From CAYULW01 sp964445815 (GTDB taxonomy: Bacteria > Bacteroidota > Bacteroidia > Flavobacteriales_E > Vicingaceae): 64,000 bases of DNA. The position numbers and the translations under genes were made by a program. The notes below the pieces were generated by a model. The model ran no database searches. It was not told the DNA's origin and worked only from the letters and a program-made list of their open reading frames with translations. Of the stretch, positions 9,057 through 16,767 are shown one piece after another. The stretch covers positions 1 to 64,000 of the forward strand of contig CAYULW010000007.1 of the NCBI GenBank assembly GCA_964445815.1. Direction: 5' to 3'. Within the stretch, counting starts at the first letter, position 1. The number at the start of each line of letters is the position of its first letter.

Positions 9057-9800
9057 GTTAGACGTGTTAGCCTGAGCGGTGGGCATGATTAAAAGGTCAT
9101 TGATGTTGACATGAGCAGGGCGACTTGTTGCAAAGAAAATGGCTTCTGCTATATCTTCAGCCAATAAAGGTTGATAGCCCTCATAAACTGTTTTTGCTCT
9201 TCTTTTATCTCCGTCAAATCGGACTGTCGAGAATTCCGTATCAACCGCACCCGGACAGATGGAAGTGACTTTAATTTTATGCTTGAGGAGATCCATACGC
9301 ATGGCTTTAGTAATGCCTTCAACCGCGTGTTTAGTGGAGCAATACACATTCCCTTTAGCATAGACCTCTTTCCCTGCAATGGACCCAATATTTACTATGT
9401 GCCCCTTTTTATTGTGGATCATAATGGGCATTATTTGTCTCGACACATAAAGCAAACCTTTGATATTCGTGTCGATCATGGTTTCCCAATCGTCAATCTT
9501 GCCTTCTTGTATATCATGAAAGCCCTTTGCTAAGCCTGCATTATTGATCAACACATCAATCGATTTCCAATCTTGATCCAATTGATCAATCGCTTCCTTA
9601 ACCGCTTGCCGATCTCTGACATCAAACTCTAAAGTTTTAACTAAAATACCATGATTGTTTTCCAGCTTGTTTTTAAGTGTTTGCAACAGATTATCTCGCC
9701 TTCCCGTTAGTATCAAGTTATAGCCATTTTCGGCATAGAGGTGTGCTGTAGCTTGTCCAATACCGGCAGTAGCACCGGTAATCATTGCAATTTTATTCAT
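9042..9800 (-). CDS. Short-chain dehydrogenase/reductase, YdfG-like
   Basis: This is a classical SDR of 252 residues: Rossmann motif TGATAGIG at residues 8-15, NADP-favouring Arg pair in TGRR, NNAGLA, catalytic Ser in IVNIGSIAGK, and the YxxxK pair in YCSTKHAVEG. The length and the ending resemble YdfG-type NADP-dependent 3-hydroxy acid dehydrogenases (serine/3-hydroxypropionate type), but substrate assignment from sequence alone is uncertain. Its ATG overlaps the stop of the upstream pirin gene by four bases, so the two are one transcript. Confidence 0.88.
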   Translation of the reverse strand: MNKIAMITGATAGIGQATAHLYAENGYNLILTGRRDNLLQTLKNKLENNHGILVKTLEFDVRDRQAVKEAIDQLDQDWKSIDVLINNAGLAKGFHDIQEGKIDDWETMIDTNIKGLLYVSRQIMPIMIHNKKGHIVNIGSIAGKEVYAKGNVYCSTKHAVEGITKAMRMDLLKHKIKVTSICPGAVDTEFSTVRFDGDKRRAKTVYEGYQPLLAEDIAEAIFFATSRPAHVNINDLLIMPTAQANTSNLLRE

Positions 9801-10558
9801 CTTACGGTCTCTTGAATGCGTTGTGCATAGGTTTTATATCCCAATACCTTTGGCGTTTTCACTCTAAAGATAACAGACTTTTCATCAGCAACGAAATTCA
9901 ATTCTGATTGATCCGAAACAATAAAAAAATCATCTTTTCCCAAAGATTGTTCATTAACGTTAAGCTTACCATCAATGAGATAAAAAGAATGAAAATGATC
10001 TTTTGATAGATTGATCTGATGCTCTCCTTCTTCAGCAATCATTTTATGTATTTCAACTTCTGGTGCATCCATCAATAAAGGAGAACCCTCTCCCTTATAG
10101 GTAAGAATCGTTAAACCTCCTTTTTGTTCTTCAGGAAAGACAGCGATGTTGTAATCGTTATAAGTCGGCTCCTGCCCCATTGTTTTACCCAGGTCAGGAT
10201 CAAACCAGATCTGAAACATATGCGCATTGGCATTGATTTTCTCAGAATGTGAAATGCCATTGCCAGCACGAATAATTTGTGCTGCTCCTTTTTCTAAAGT
10301 GATCCACTTGTTCAATTTGGTATCAAAATGTTCTATGCTTCCTTGCAAAACAAAGGACATGATCTCAAAACCTTGATGTGGATGAAGTGGTATGGTACTT
10401 CCATGATCTGACCAAGCATGCGCCCAATAAAACAAATTAGAATAGGGCCTTAACTGTCCTCCTTCTCTGGGAAAGCCTATGGGTTTATTTTCCAGAATTT
10501 CTCCACCATTAAACTGTCCTCTTGCTTGCTGATTCTTACCTACAACTTGTATTGCCAT
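9797..10558 (-). CDS. Pirin family protein
   Basis: The 253-residue bicupin protein carries the pirin metal-site motif PLHPHQGFEIMSFVLQG with a following EHFD, and the cupin segment RAGNGISHSEKI. Bacterial pirins are iron proteins; some have quercetin dioxygenase activity and others act as redox-sensitive regulators, so the substrate here is open. It overlaps the SDR gene by four bases and lies downstream of dps on the same strand with a 158-base gap. It may be part of an oxidative-stress neighbourhood with dps and oxyR, but no shared regulatory site is visible before it. Confidence 0.9.
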   Translation of the reverse strand: MAIQVVGKNQQARGQFNGGEILENKPIGFPREGGQLRPYSNLFYWAHAWSDHGSTIPLHPHQGFEIMSFVLQGSIEHFDTKLNKWITLEKGAAQIIRAGNGISHSEKINANAHMFQIWFDPDLGKTMGQEPTYNDYNIAVFPEEQKGGLTILTYKGEGSPLLMDAPEVEIHKMIAEEGEHQINLSKDHFHSFYLIDGKLNVNEQSLGKDDFFIVSDQSELNFVADEKSVIFRVKTPKVLGYKTYAQRIQETVR

Positions 10559-10716
10559 ATTCCTTTTTTACTTTTTAGAGTTTAACTCCTCTTCAATGAA
10601 AATGTTCAGTTTACCAGATAAATTTAATGTGAATGTACATAGTTTTGGAGTATCTTGAAAAGCCAATTTTAGGGTATTCTATCAATCATTATTGCATTAT
10701 CTGATCTATTTTTCTC

Positions 10717-11187
10717 CTACTTATTTAGGTATGAGGAAAACATCCACACCGTTTTTTCCTGAACGGTAATGTAATCACTCATTAAACTGTTTGTTCCCTC
10801 ATCATCAGCATTATCACTTAATGTTAATATGGCTCGCTCCAACTCTATAATGATTCTGAGGTTCTCAAGTAAGGCATTTACAGTTTCTTGTGCACTGCTT
10901 AAATTCTTAGCCTCTTTCACAGTTGAATGGCTCAAAAAATCCGAATAAGTGTGAAGGGGTTGAGTTCCAAGAGTTAAAATTCTTTCTGCAATCTCATCAA
11001 TAGATTCTTGGGCCGATACATAAAGTTCTTCAAACTTCTCATGTAATACAAAAAACTCACTTCCCTTAATGTTCCAATGAAAACCTCTTAAATTTTGATA
11101 ATATACCTCGTAATTCGCTAGTAATTCATTCAATTTATTGGCTATTTCTTGATTAGATTGACCTTTTAATCCTGTTATTTCTTTCAT
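10717..11187 (-). CDS. dps: Dps-family DNA-binding ferritin-like protein
   Basis: The 156-residue four-helix protein has the Dps signature HWNIKGSEFFVLHEKFEELY followed by SIDEIAERILTLG, which supplies the inter-subunit ferroxidase His, Asp and Glu residues. Dps dodecamers oxidise ferrous iron with hydrogen peroxide, store the ferric core and shield DNA. The gene is divergent from oxyR; in other bacteria dps is a direct OxyR target, and the shared intergenic region (11188-11282) contains matching sites. A near-consensus promoter (TTTG-N20-GATATTTG) precedes it. Confidence 0.93.
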   Translation of the reverse strand: MKEITGLKGQSNQEIANKLNELLANYEVYYQNLRGFHWNIKGSEFFVLHEKFEELYVSAQESIDEIAERILTLGTQPLHTYSDFLSHSTVKEAKNLSSAQETVNALLENLRIIIELERAILTLSDNADDEGTNSLMSDYITVQEKTVWMFSSYLNK

Positions 11188-11215
11188 GTTTTTTTATCTT
11201 TTAAAATTTACTCTA

Positions 11216-11247
11216 CAAATATCCTCATGTTCTTAAAATCAATCAAA
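11216..11247 (-). promoter_or_regulatory. Candidate dps promoter
   Basis: On the minus strand, TTTG (11247-11244), a 20-base spacer, and GATATTTG (11223-11216), one base off the Bacteroidota -7 consensus TAnnTTTG. Transcription would start near 11211, about 24 bases before the dps ATG. Its -33 element lies inside the palindrome ATCAAATTGAT (11242-11252). Confidence 0.55.
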
Positions 11248-11252
11248 TTGAT
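11242..11252. promoter_or_regulatory. Palindrome ATCAAATTGAT in the dps/oxyR region
   Basis: This perfect 11-base inverted repeat covers the -33 element of the dps promoter. It has the size and T-rich/A-rich dyad form of LysR-type binding sites and is a candidate second OxyR contact. The assignment is inference. Confidence 0.35.
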
Positions 11253-11258
11253 AATATT

Positions 11259-11266
11259 TATATTTG
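11259..11266 (+). promoter_or_regulatory. Candidate oxyR -7 box TATATTTG
   Basis: A perfect TAnnTTTG match ends 16 bases before the oxyR ATG. No TTG is found at the usual -33 distance, so the promoter may need an activator or be weak. Confidence 0.45.
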
Positions 11267-11267
11267 T

Positions 11268-11282
11268 ATAGATTTTAACTAT
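11268..11282. promoter_or_regulatory. OxyR-type half-operator ATAG-N7-CTAT
   Basis: The 15 bases ATAGATTTTAACTAT match the published E. coli OxyR half-operator ATAGntnnnanCTAT at every fixed position, including the internal t and a. The site starts two bases after the oxyR -7 box and ends immediately before its ATG, where bound OxyR would block transcription of its own gene. The second half-operator expected one helical step away is poorly conserved. Confidence 0.6.
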
Positions 11283-12215
11283 ATGAATATTTCTATCCAA
11301 CAACTTGAGTACATCGTTGCTGTTGACCAGTATAGGCATTTTGTTACCGCAGCTGAAAAAACTTATGTCACTCAACCTACTTTAAGTATGCAAATCAAAA
11401 AGATGGAAGAAGAGTTAGGAGTTCTTCTTTTTGACAGAACAAAACAACCTTTAATACCAACCGATGTTGGGAAAAAGGTCATTAAACAAGCGAGAGAGAT
11501 TATCAATCAAACAAGATTAATTGAAGAAATCGTTAAGAGCCACAAAGGCATTGTGAGTGGTGAATTCAGACTTGGCATCATTCCTACACTTGCCCCCTAC
11601 TTAGTTCCAAAGTTTGTTGGGTCATTAATTCGAACTTACCCTAAGATTGAGTTAACCATAAAGGAGTTACAAACTCAGGACATATTATCAGCGCTTAAAA
11701 ATGAAGATTTAGATGCCGGAATCATAGTCACACCATTAGATAGCAAAAGAATAAAACAAAAGCATCTGTTTTATGAAGAAATTGTTCTCTACTGTGATGA
11801 GGCTCAAAAAAACAACTATCTAAAATTCAATCAATTGCCCACCGAAAATATGTGGCTTCTGTCTGAAGGACATTGCTTCAGAAATCAAATGATAAATCTA
11901 TGTAAACGCGTCAATGAAGGTCGAGATTTTACTCCACTTCGTTATGAAAGCGGCTCTATTGAGACTTTAAAAAAAATGGTAGATGCTGAAGGTGGTGCGA
12001 CTTTGTTTCCGGAACTGGCAACTGAAGACCTGAGCGAAGAGGAAAAACAAAAATTAATACAAATCGGGAAAACACCTCCTTACAGAGAAATCAGCTTGGT
12101 TTACAATAGATCACAAGCTAAAATAAAACTCATTGAAATCATAGAAGAAGAGGTAAAGAAGGCCGTGCCTAAAAAAATGCTATCCAAACAAGAGAATGTG
12201 GTAGAGTGGAATTGA
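11283..12215 (+). CDS. oxyR: Hydrogen peroxide sensor and LysR-type regulator OxyR
   Basis: The 310-residue LysR protein has an N-terminal winged helix-turn-helix (residues 1-65, HFVTAAEKTYVTQPTLSMQI) and a substrate-binding-like sensor domain. The redox motif GHCFRNQMINLC places cysteines at 198 and 207, with the same eight-residue spacing and almost the same numbers as the disulfide pair C199/C208 of E. coli OxyR, so peroxide sensing is well supported. It is divergent from dps and probably regulates both genes from the region 11188-11282. acpH and rarA follow on the same strand. Confidence 0.94.
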   Translation: MNISIQQLEYIVAVDQYRHFVTAAEKTYVTQPTLSMQIKKMEEELGVLLFDRTKQPLIPTDVGKKVIKQAREIINQTRLIEEIVKSHKGIVSGEFRLGIIPTLAPYLVPKFVGSLIRTYPKIELTIKELQTQDILSALKNEDLDAGIIVTPLDSKRIKQKHLFYEEIVLYCDEAQKNNYLKFNQLPTENMWLLSEGHCFRNQMINLCKRVNEGRDFTPLRYESGSIETLKKMVDAEGGATLFPELATEDLSEEEKQKLIQIGKTPPYREISLVYNRSQAKIKLIEIIEEEVKKAVPKKMLSKQENVVEWN

Positions 12216-12228
12216 TAATTTTACAGCA

Positions 12229-12816
12229 ATGAATCACTTGGCTCACCTCTTTCTTTCTCAATCAGATATTCACCTTATGGTGGGCAATTACATTGCGGAT
12301 CACGTTAAAGGGAAACAACTCCTAAACTATTCGAAAAATGTGCAAATCGGAATAGAAATGCACAGAGCAATAGATCAATTTACAGATGAACACCGGATTG
12401 TAAAAGAGAGTAAAAAACGCTTATATCCTAAATATGCCAAGTATGCTCCTGTTCTTGTTGATATGTTCTATGACCATATTTTGGCCAAAAAATGGGAAAA
12501 TTATTCCCCTATTCCTCTTCAAACATTTACACAAAATGTATACCTAGCGCTAAAAAGTCAGTATGCTATATTTCCAAAGAGCGCTCAACTAATGTACGAC
12601 CACATGTCTGCTCATGACTGGCTCAGTAATTATGCCAATTTAGAAGGCATGCAAAAAGCGCTTAACGGCTTGTCTCGAAGAGCTAAATTTGATTCTAAAA
12701 TGAATAAAGCTCTTGTTGATTTAGAACATGATTTTGACCTTTATGCTAAAGAATTCGAGTTATTTTTTCCTGAATTGATCATTTTCACAAATCAATGGAC
12801 GAAAGCCTATGAATAA
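12229..12816 (+). CDS. acpH: Acyl carrier protein phosphodiesterase
   Basis: The 195-residue HD-like phosphodiesterase starts MNHLAHLFLSQ and carries the family blocks VGNYIADHVKG, GIEMHRAIDQFTDEH and DMFYDHILAKKW, whose His and Asp residues bind the metal. AcpH removes the 4'-phosphopantetheine arm from holo-acyl carrier protein. The stop overlaps the start of rarA by eight bases and only 13 bases separate it from oxyR, so co-transcription with both is likely. Confidence 0.88.
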   Translation: MNHLAHLFLSQSDIHLMVGNYIADHVKGKQLLNYSKNVQIGIEMHRAIDQFTDEHRIVKESKKRLYPKYAKYAPVLVDMFYDHILAKKWENYSPIPLQTFTQNVYLALKSQYAIFPKSAQLMYDHMSAHDWLSNYANLEGMQKALNGLSRRAKFDSKMNKALVDLEHDFDLYAKEFELFFPELIIFTNQWTKAYE

Positions 12817-14092
12817 GCCACAAAGTCCTTTAGCTGAACGAATGAGACCGAAATCTCTAGACGAATATGTTGGTCAGGAACACTTGATAGGCAAAGGGTC
12901 TGTCTTGCGTCAGCTCATTGAAAAATCAATGGTGCCTTCTATGATCTTATGGGGAAGTCCGGGCATTGGGAAAACAACTCTGGCCAATATCATTGCAGAA
13001 GTTACGGAACGCCCTTTTTTCAAACTAAGTGCTATTAATTCAGGTGTTAAAGAAGTCAGAGAGGTCATTGAGAAAGCAAAACGACAAGACATGTTCAGTG
13101 GTCAACATCCCATTTTGTTTATTGATGAGATTCACCGTTTCAGCAAATCGCAGCAAGATTCCTTGCTAGGTGCAGTAGAAACAGGAACCATCACCTTAAT
13201 TGGTGCAACTACCGAAAATCCCTCTTTTGAAGTGATCTCAGCCTTACTTAGCAGGTGTCAGGTCTATACTTTAGAGTCCCTCTCAAAAAACAATTTGATA
13301 GGGCTTTTAGATCATGCCATGGAAAAGGATGCTCTTCTAAAAGAAAAGCAAATCAGTTTTAAAGAACATGAGGCCTTACTCCGGTTTTCAGGTGGAGACG
13401 CTAGAAAACTGCTCAATCTATTTGAACTCGTTATTCAAAACGAGAAAGGGAAACGTATTGAGATCACAAATGATAAAGTGCAGCGCATTGCACAACAAAA
13501 TATGGCCACTTATGATAAAAACGGTGAACAGCATTACGATATCATTTCTGCCTTTATCAAATCCATACGTGGGAGCGACCCGAATGCGGGCGTCTATTGG
13601 CTAGCCAGAATGATAGAGGGGGGTGAAGATCCTAAGTTCATTGCCAGACGTTTGCTCATTTTAGCCTCTGAAGATATTGGTAATGCGAATCCAACAGCTT
13701 TGGTCATTGCAAACAACTGTTTTCAGGCCGTAAATGTCATTGGCCCTCCCGAATCAAGAATTATTTTGGCCCAATGTGTCACTTATTTGGCTTCATCTCC
13801 CAAGTCCAATGCCGCTTATGTAGCCATAAATGCCGCACAAGAAGAAGTCAAAAAATCAGGAGACCTTTCAGTTCCTCTCGCCTTAAGAAATGCACCTACC
13901 AAATTGATGAAAGACTTGGGTTATGGTCAAAGCTATCAATATGCACACGATTATCCCAACAATTTTATTCTTCAAAATTATTTACCGGAAGACATTGAAG
14001 GAAAAACCTTTTATGATCCAGGACACAATGCAAGAGAAAATGAACTGCGAAAGCGTTTAAAAGCACTTTGGGGAGAAAAATATGGGTATTAA
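12809..14092 (+). CDS. rarA: Replication-associated recombination protein A (RarA/MgsA AAA+ ATPase)
   Basis: The 427-residue AAA+ protein is related to clamp-loader subunits. Visible are the opening LAERMRPKSLDEYVGQEHL, Walker A GSPGIGKTT near residue 49, Walker B LFIDEIHRF, sensor 1 GATTENPSFE and the RarA C-terminal domain with AMIEGGEDPKFIARRL. RarA acts at stalled replication forks, opening duplex ends and interacting with SSB. It overlaps acpH by eight bases. Length and motif order are standard. Confidence 0.95.
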   Translation: MNKPQSPLAERMRPKSLDEYVGQEHLIGKGSVLRQLIEKSMVPSMILWGSPGIGKTTLANIIAEVTERPFFKLSAINSGVKEVREVIEKAKRQDMFSGQHPILFIDEIHRFSKSQQDSLLGAVETGTITLIGATTENPSFEVISALLSRCQVYTLESLSKNNLIGLLDHAMEKDALLKEKQISFKEHEALLRFSGGDARKLLNLFELVIQNEKGKRIEITNDKVQRIAQQNMATYDKNGEQHYDIISAFIKSIRGSDPNAGVYWLARMIEGGEDPKFIARRLLILASEDIGNANPTALVIANNCFQAVNVIGPPESRIILAQCVTYLASSPKSNAAYVAINAAQEEVKKSGDLSVPLALRNAPTKLMKDLGYGQSYQYAHDYPNNFILQNYLPEDIEGKTFYDPGHNARENELRKRLKALWGEKYGY

Positions 14093-14120
14093 ATAATATT
14101 GCGGAATCTGCAAATTCAGC

Positions 14121-14151
14121 TTGTTGAAACAGGCTGAAACGTTTACTTTTG
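14121..14151 (+). promoter_or_regulatory. Promoter of sucD
   Basis: TTG at 14121 (or 14124) and TACTTTTG at 14144-14151 are separated by 20 (or 17) bases, a full match to the Bacteroidota promoter TTG-N17-23-TAnnTTTG. Transcription would start near 14157, which supports the sucD start at 14184 over an upstream in-frame one at 14121. Confidence 0.7.
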
Positions 14152-14183
14152 ATGTCCAATTTAGAATTAAAAAATACTATTCA

Positions 14184-15062
14184 ATGAGTGTATTAGTCAA
14201 TAAAGACTCCAAGATTATTGTTCAAGGATTTACAGGTAGCGAAGGTACTTTCCACGCAGGCCAGATGATAGAATACGGTTCGAACGTTGTTGGTGGTGTC
14301 ACACCTGGAAAAGGTGGTCAAACTCACCTTGACCGTCCGGTATTTAATACTGTAGCAGAAGCTGTTGAAAAAGCAGGAGCGAATGTTTCCATCATCTTTG
14401 TGCCACCTGCATTTGCAGCAGATGCCATTATGGAATCGGCAGAAGCAGGAATAGAAGTGATCATCTGTATTACAGAAGGCATTCCCACCAAAGACATGAT
14501 TACCGTAAAAGAGTACTTGAAAGATAAAGATTGCCGATTGGTTGGACCTAATTGTCCGGGAGTCATTACTCCCGGAGAAGCTAAGGTAGGCATTATGCCG
14601 GGCTTTGTTTTTACAAGTGGTAGAATTGGAATTGTATCTAAATCAGGAACTTTAACTTACGAAGCTGCTGATCAAGTGGTTAAAGCAGGCTTGGGTATTT
14701 CTACTGCCATTGGAATTGGCGGAGATCCTATCATTGGAACAACCACTAAAGAAGCAGTTGAAATGTTCATGAATGATACAGAAACAGATGGTGTGATCAT
14801 GATCGGAGAAATTGGCGGTTCAATGGAAGCAGATGCAGCCAAATGGATTAAAGAACATGGCTCTAAACCGGTGGTCGGATTTATTGCGGGTCAAACTGCT
14901 CCTACCGGAAGAACAATGGGACATGCGGGTGCTATTGTTGGTGGTGCAGAGGATACTGCAGAAGCCAAAATGAAAATCATGAGAGAATGCGGAATTACAG
15001 TTGCAGAATCTCCTGCTGAAATTGGCAAAAAGATGGCTGAACTTATGGGTGTTACTGCATAG
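14184..15062 (+). CDS. sucD: Succinyl-CoA ligase (ADP-forming), alpha subunit
   Basis: The product has 292 residues. SucD and SucC together convert succinyl-CoA to succinate with formation of ATP in the TCA cycle. CoA-binding residues are seen in QGFTGSEGTFHAGQMIEYG and VGGVTPGKGG, and the phosphorylated histidine lies in GRTMGHAGAIVGG. The start at 14184 gives the usual N-terminus MSVLVNKDSKIIVQGFTG. The beta subunit gene is not adjacent, as is common in Flavobacteriia. The gene has its own promoter and a strong terminator. Confidence 0.96.
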   Translation: MSVLVNKDSKIIVQGFTGSEGTFHAGQMIEYGSNVVGGVTPGKGGQTHLDRPVFNTVAEAVEKAGANVSIIFVPPAFAADAIMESAEAGIEVIICITEGIPTKDMITVKEYLKDKDCRLVGPNCPGVITPGEAKVGIMPGFVFTSGRIGIVSKSGTLTYEAADQVVKAGLGISTAIGIGGDPIIGTTTKEAVEMFMNDTETDGVIMIGEIGGSMEADAAKWIKEHGSKPVVGFIAGQTAPTGRTMGHAGAIVGGAEDTAEAKMKIMRECGITVAESPAEIGKKMAELMGVTA

Positions 15063-15085
15063 TAGACTAAATAAACGAATGTTTT

Positions 15086-15117
15086 AAAAGGCTGTTAATT
15101 CTTAACAGCCTTTTTTG
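15086..15117. terminator. Bidirectional terminator between sucD and the convergent membrane-protein gene
   Basis: AAAAGGCTGTTAA (15086-15098), loop TTC, TTAACAGCCTTTT (15102-15114) form a 13-base-pair stem with a T run beyond on the plus strand and A-rich bases before it that serve as a T run on the minus strand. The stop codon of the minus-strand gene (15095-15097) is inside the stem. Confidence 0.88.
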
Positions 15118-15724
15118 TTTGGGTTGATGTCTCATTAATATATACCAGAAATAATCCATTCAAAATAGTTAAGATAACCGCAAACCGATCTATATGACTA
15201 TGTTGTCCTCCAGAGCCTAGAGCAAACAAGAAACATGCGATTACTTCAAGGAAAACAAAAATGGAAAGTTGAACGATTTGAACTCTGCGAAGCAATATTG
15301 ATCTTGGTTGAAATTGTCTTAAATCCATTAGGGTCCAAATAATACTTAATGCTAGCAGTATGATAGAAATTGCAATAAAAACGCCACTCGTTAGATTAAT
15401 GCTAAGTCCCCAAGCATCTCCTTGAACACTTAGTGTTTTGCTGTTCAAGTAACTTAAAATTACTTCTTTGACCATAACTGTATAGAATAGGACAGGGAAA
15501 ATATAGTACCATTTCCGCTTGTACCAGTGCTGAAAAAGAAATGTCGCCCATGCTAAGAAGGCAAAGAAAAGAAGTGATAAATAATCACCTTCTCTTCCAA
15601 CACCCTTAATTGCAAAAAGTCCCCATTCATAATCTACTTGAAAGCTAGCTCTTAAGCAAATTAAGCTCACAGGTACTGCTATGACGGCACTAAAAATTCT
15701 TACCGTTTTATAAATAATTTGCAT
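15095..15724 (-). CDS. Hypothetical integral membrane protein
   Basis: The 209-residue protein has about six hydrophobic segments (near residues 8-26, 48-66, 72-90, 110-133, 148-168 and 180-197) separated by short basic loops (HWYKRKW, RQFQPRSILLRRVQ). I recognise no family. It is upstream of no other minus-strand gene and reads into the shared terminator 15086-15117, so its last codons, KKAVKN, are encoded within the hairpin. It lies 39 bases downstream of the TPR gene and may be co-transcribed with it. Confidence 0.7.
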   Translation of the reverse strand: MQIIYKTVRIFSAVIAVPVSLICLRASFQVDYEWGLFAIKGVGREGDYLSLLFFAFLAWATFLFQHWYKRKWYYIFPVLFYTVMVKEVILSYLNSKTLSVQGDAWGLSINLTSGVFIAISIILLALSIIWTLMDLRQFQPRSILLRRVQIVQLSIFVFLEVIACFLFALGSGGQHSHIDRFAVILTILNGLFLVYINETSTQTKKAVKN

Positions 15725-15763
15725 CTTGTCATTTTTCTTTAGTACTCTTTAAAAGAGTTGAGT

Positions 15764-16744
15764 TTATTCGAATGAAGCTAACATGTCTTTAGCTTTCTGG
15801 AAATCCGGCTTTATATTCAAAGCGTTTTCTAGAGATTGCTTAGAGGCCACTTCATTTCCTTGCATTTTTTGAAGCATTGCCAGGCGATAATAAGCCCAAT
15901 GCTTACCGGGTAGTCCCTCTTCTTGTTCCTGAGTCAGATAATATTTACAATGCTTTATGCCTAAGTCAATATCAGCAGATGCTAAAGAAGCTATTTTCGC
16001 ATATTGATAATAGCCCATCATGTAGTCGGGATGTATTTTTATGGACTGTTTGCAATACCTAAAGGCATTTTCATAGTCCTTTTTTAAGGTATATAGATTT
16101 GACAACCAATAATATCCTTTTTGGGGAGGGTTGCTTTGCTTTAGCATGTTCAGATAAACTTTTTCAGCTTGATCAAACTCTTCATCTTTTATATAAATAC
16201 TTGCCAGGAGCTGATTCCCCAGATTTGAATCGTATTTTATCACCTCCCGGGCTTGCTGTTCTGCCTTACTCATACTTCCTCCTGCAATTAAAGGCGCATT
16301 CATGTAATAATTCGCCAGCTTGATTCTGGCATTAACATGAGACGGTTGCAATTCAATCGCGTTTGCCAAAGAAGATCGTGCATCATATGCATATATCCCT
16401 TTTTTATAATAGTTTTCCGTATAATTTAATCTATCCAGATAAGCGACTCCTTTTCGGTAATAGCATTCTGCATTTGAAGGATCGAGTTCAATGCACTTGT
16501 TAAAATCCTGAATGGCTTTTTCAAACTCCTGCATTTTCAAAAATGCTTTCCCCCTAGTTAGATAGAACTGAGTATCTATAGCCATCTCAGATGCATTTTT
16601 TTCAAGTAATGATAAAGCCTCTTCTATATGATTTTTGTCAATCAAGAGCTTCGCTCTTTCTATTGCATCATTTTGAGCCGATAGTATTGGACATAGGAGT
16701 ATAGCAAGAATTACTACCCCGTAATTTAGTGTAATGATTTTCAT
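15764..16744 (-). CDS. Exported tetratricopeptide-repeat protein
   Basis: The 326-residue protein has a signal peptide (about 1-23, ending LCPILSAQ) and five or six TPR units, seen as repeats of the form YLTRGKAFLKMQEFEKAIQD, ECYYRKGVAYL, YWLSNLYTLKKDYENAFRY and YYRLAMLQKMQGNEVASKQ. TPRs form a superhelical scaffold for protein contacts, and export suggests a periplasmic role. It sits between a CocE-type hydrolase (upstream, 23 bases) and a membrane protein. No specific partner can be read from the sequence. Confidence 0.85.
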   Translation of the reverse strand: MKIITLNYGVVILAILLCPILSAQNDAIERAKLLIDKNHIEEALSLLEKNASEMAIDTQFYLTRGKAFLKMQEFEKAIQDFNKCIELDPSNAECYYRKGVAYLDRLNYTENYYKKGIYAYDARSSLANAIELQPSHVNARIKLANYYMNAPLIAGGSMSKAEQQAREVIKYDSNLGNQLLASIYIKDEEFDQAEKVYLNMLKQSNPPQKGYYWLSNLYTLKKDYENAFRYCKQSIKIHPDYMMGYYQYAKIASLASADIDLGIKHCKYYLTQEQEEGLPGKHWAYYRLAMLQKMQGNEVASKQSLENALNIKPDFQKAKDMLASFE

Positions 16745-16767
16745 GATATTAAATCTGTTTTGAAGTT

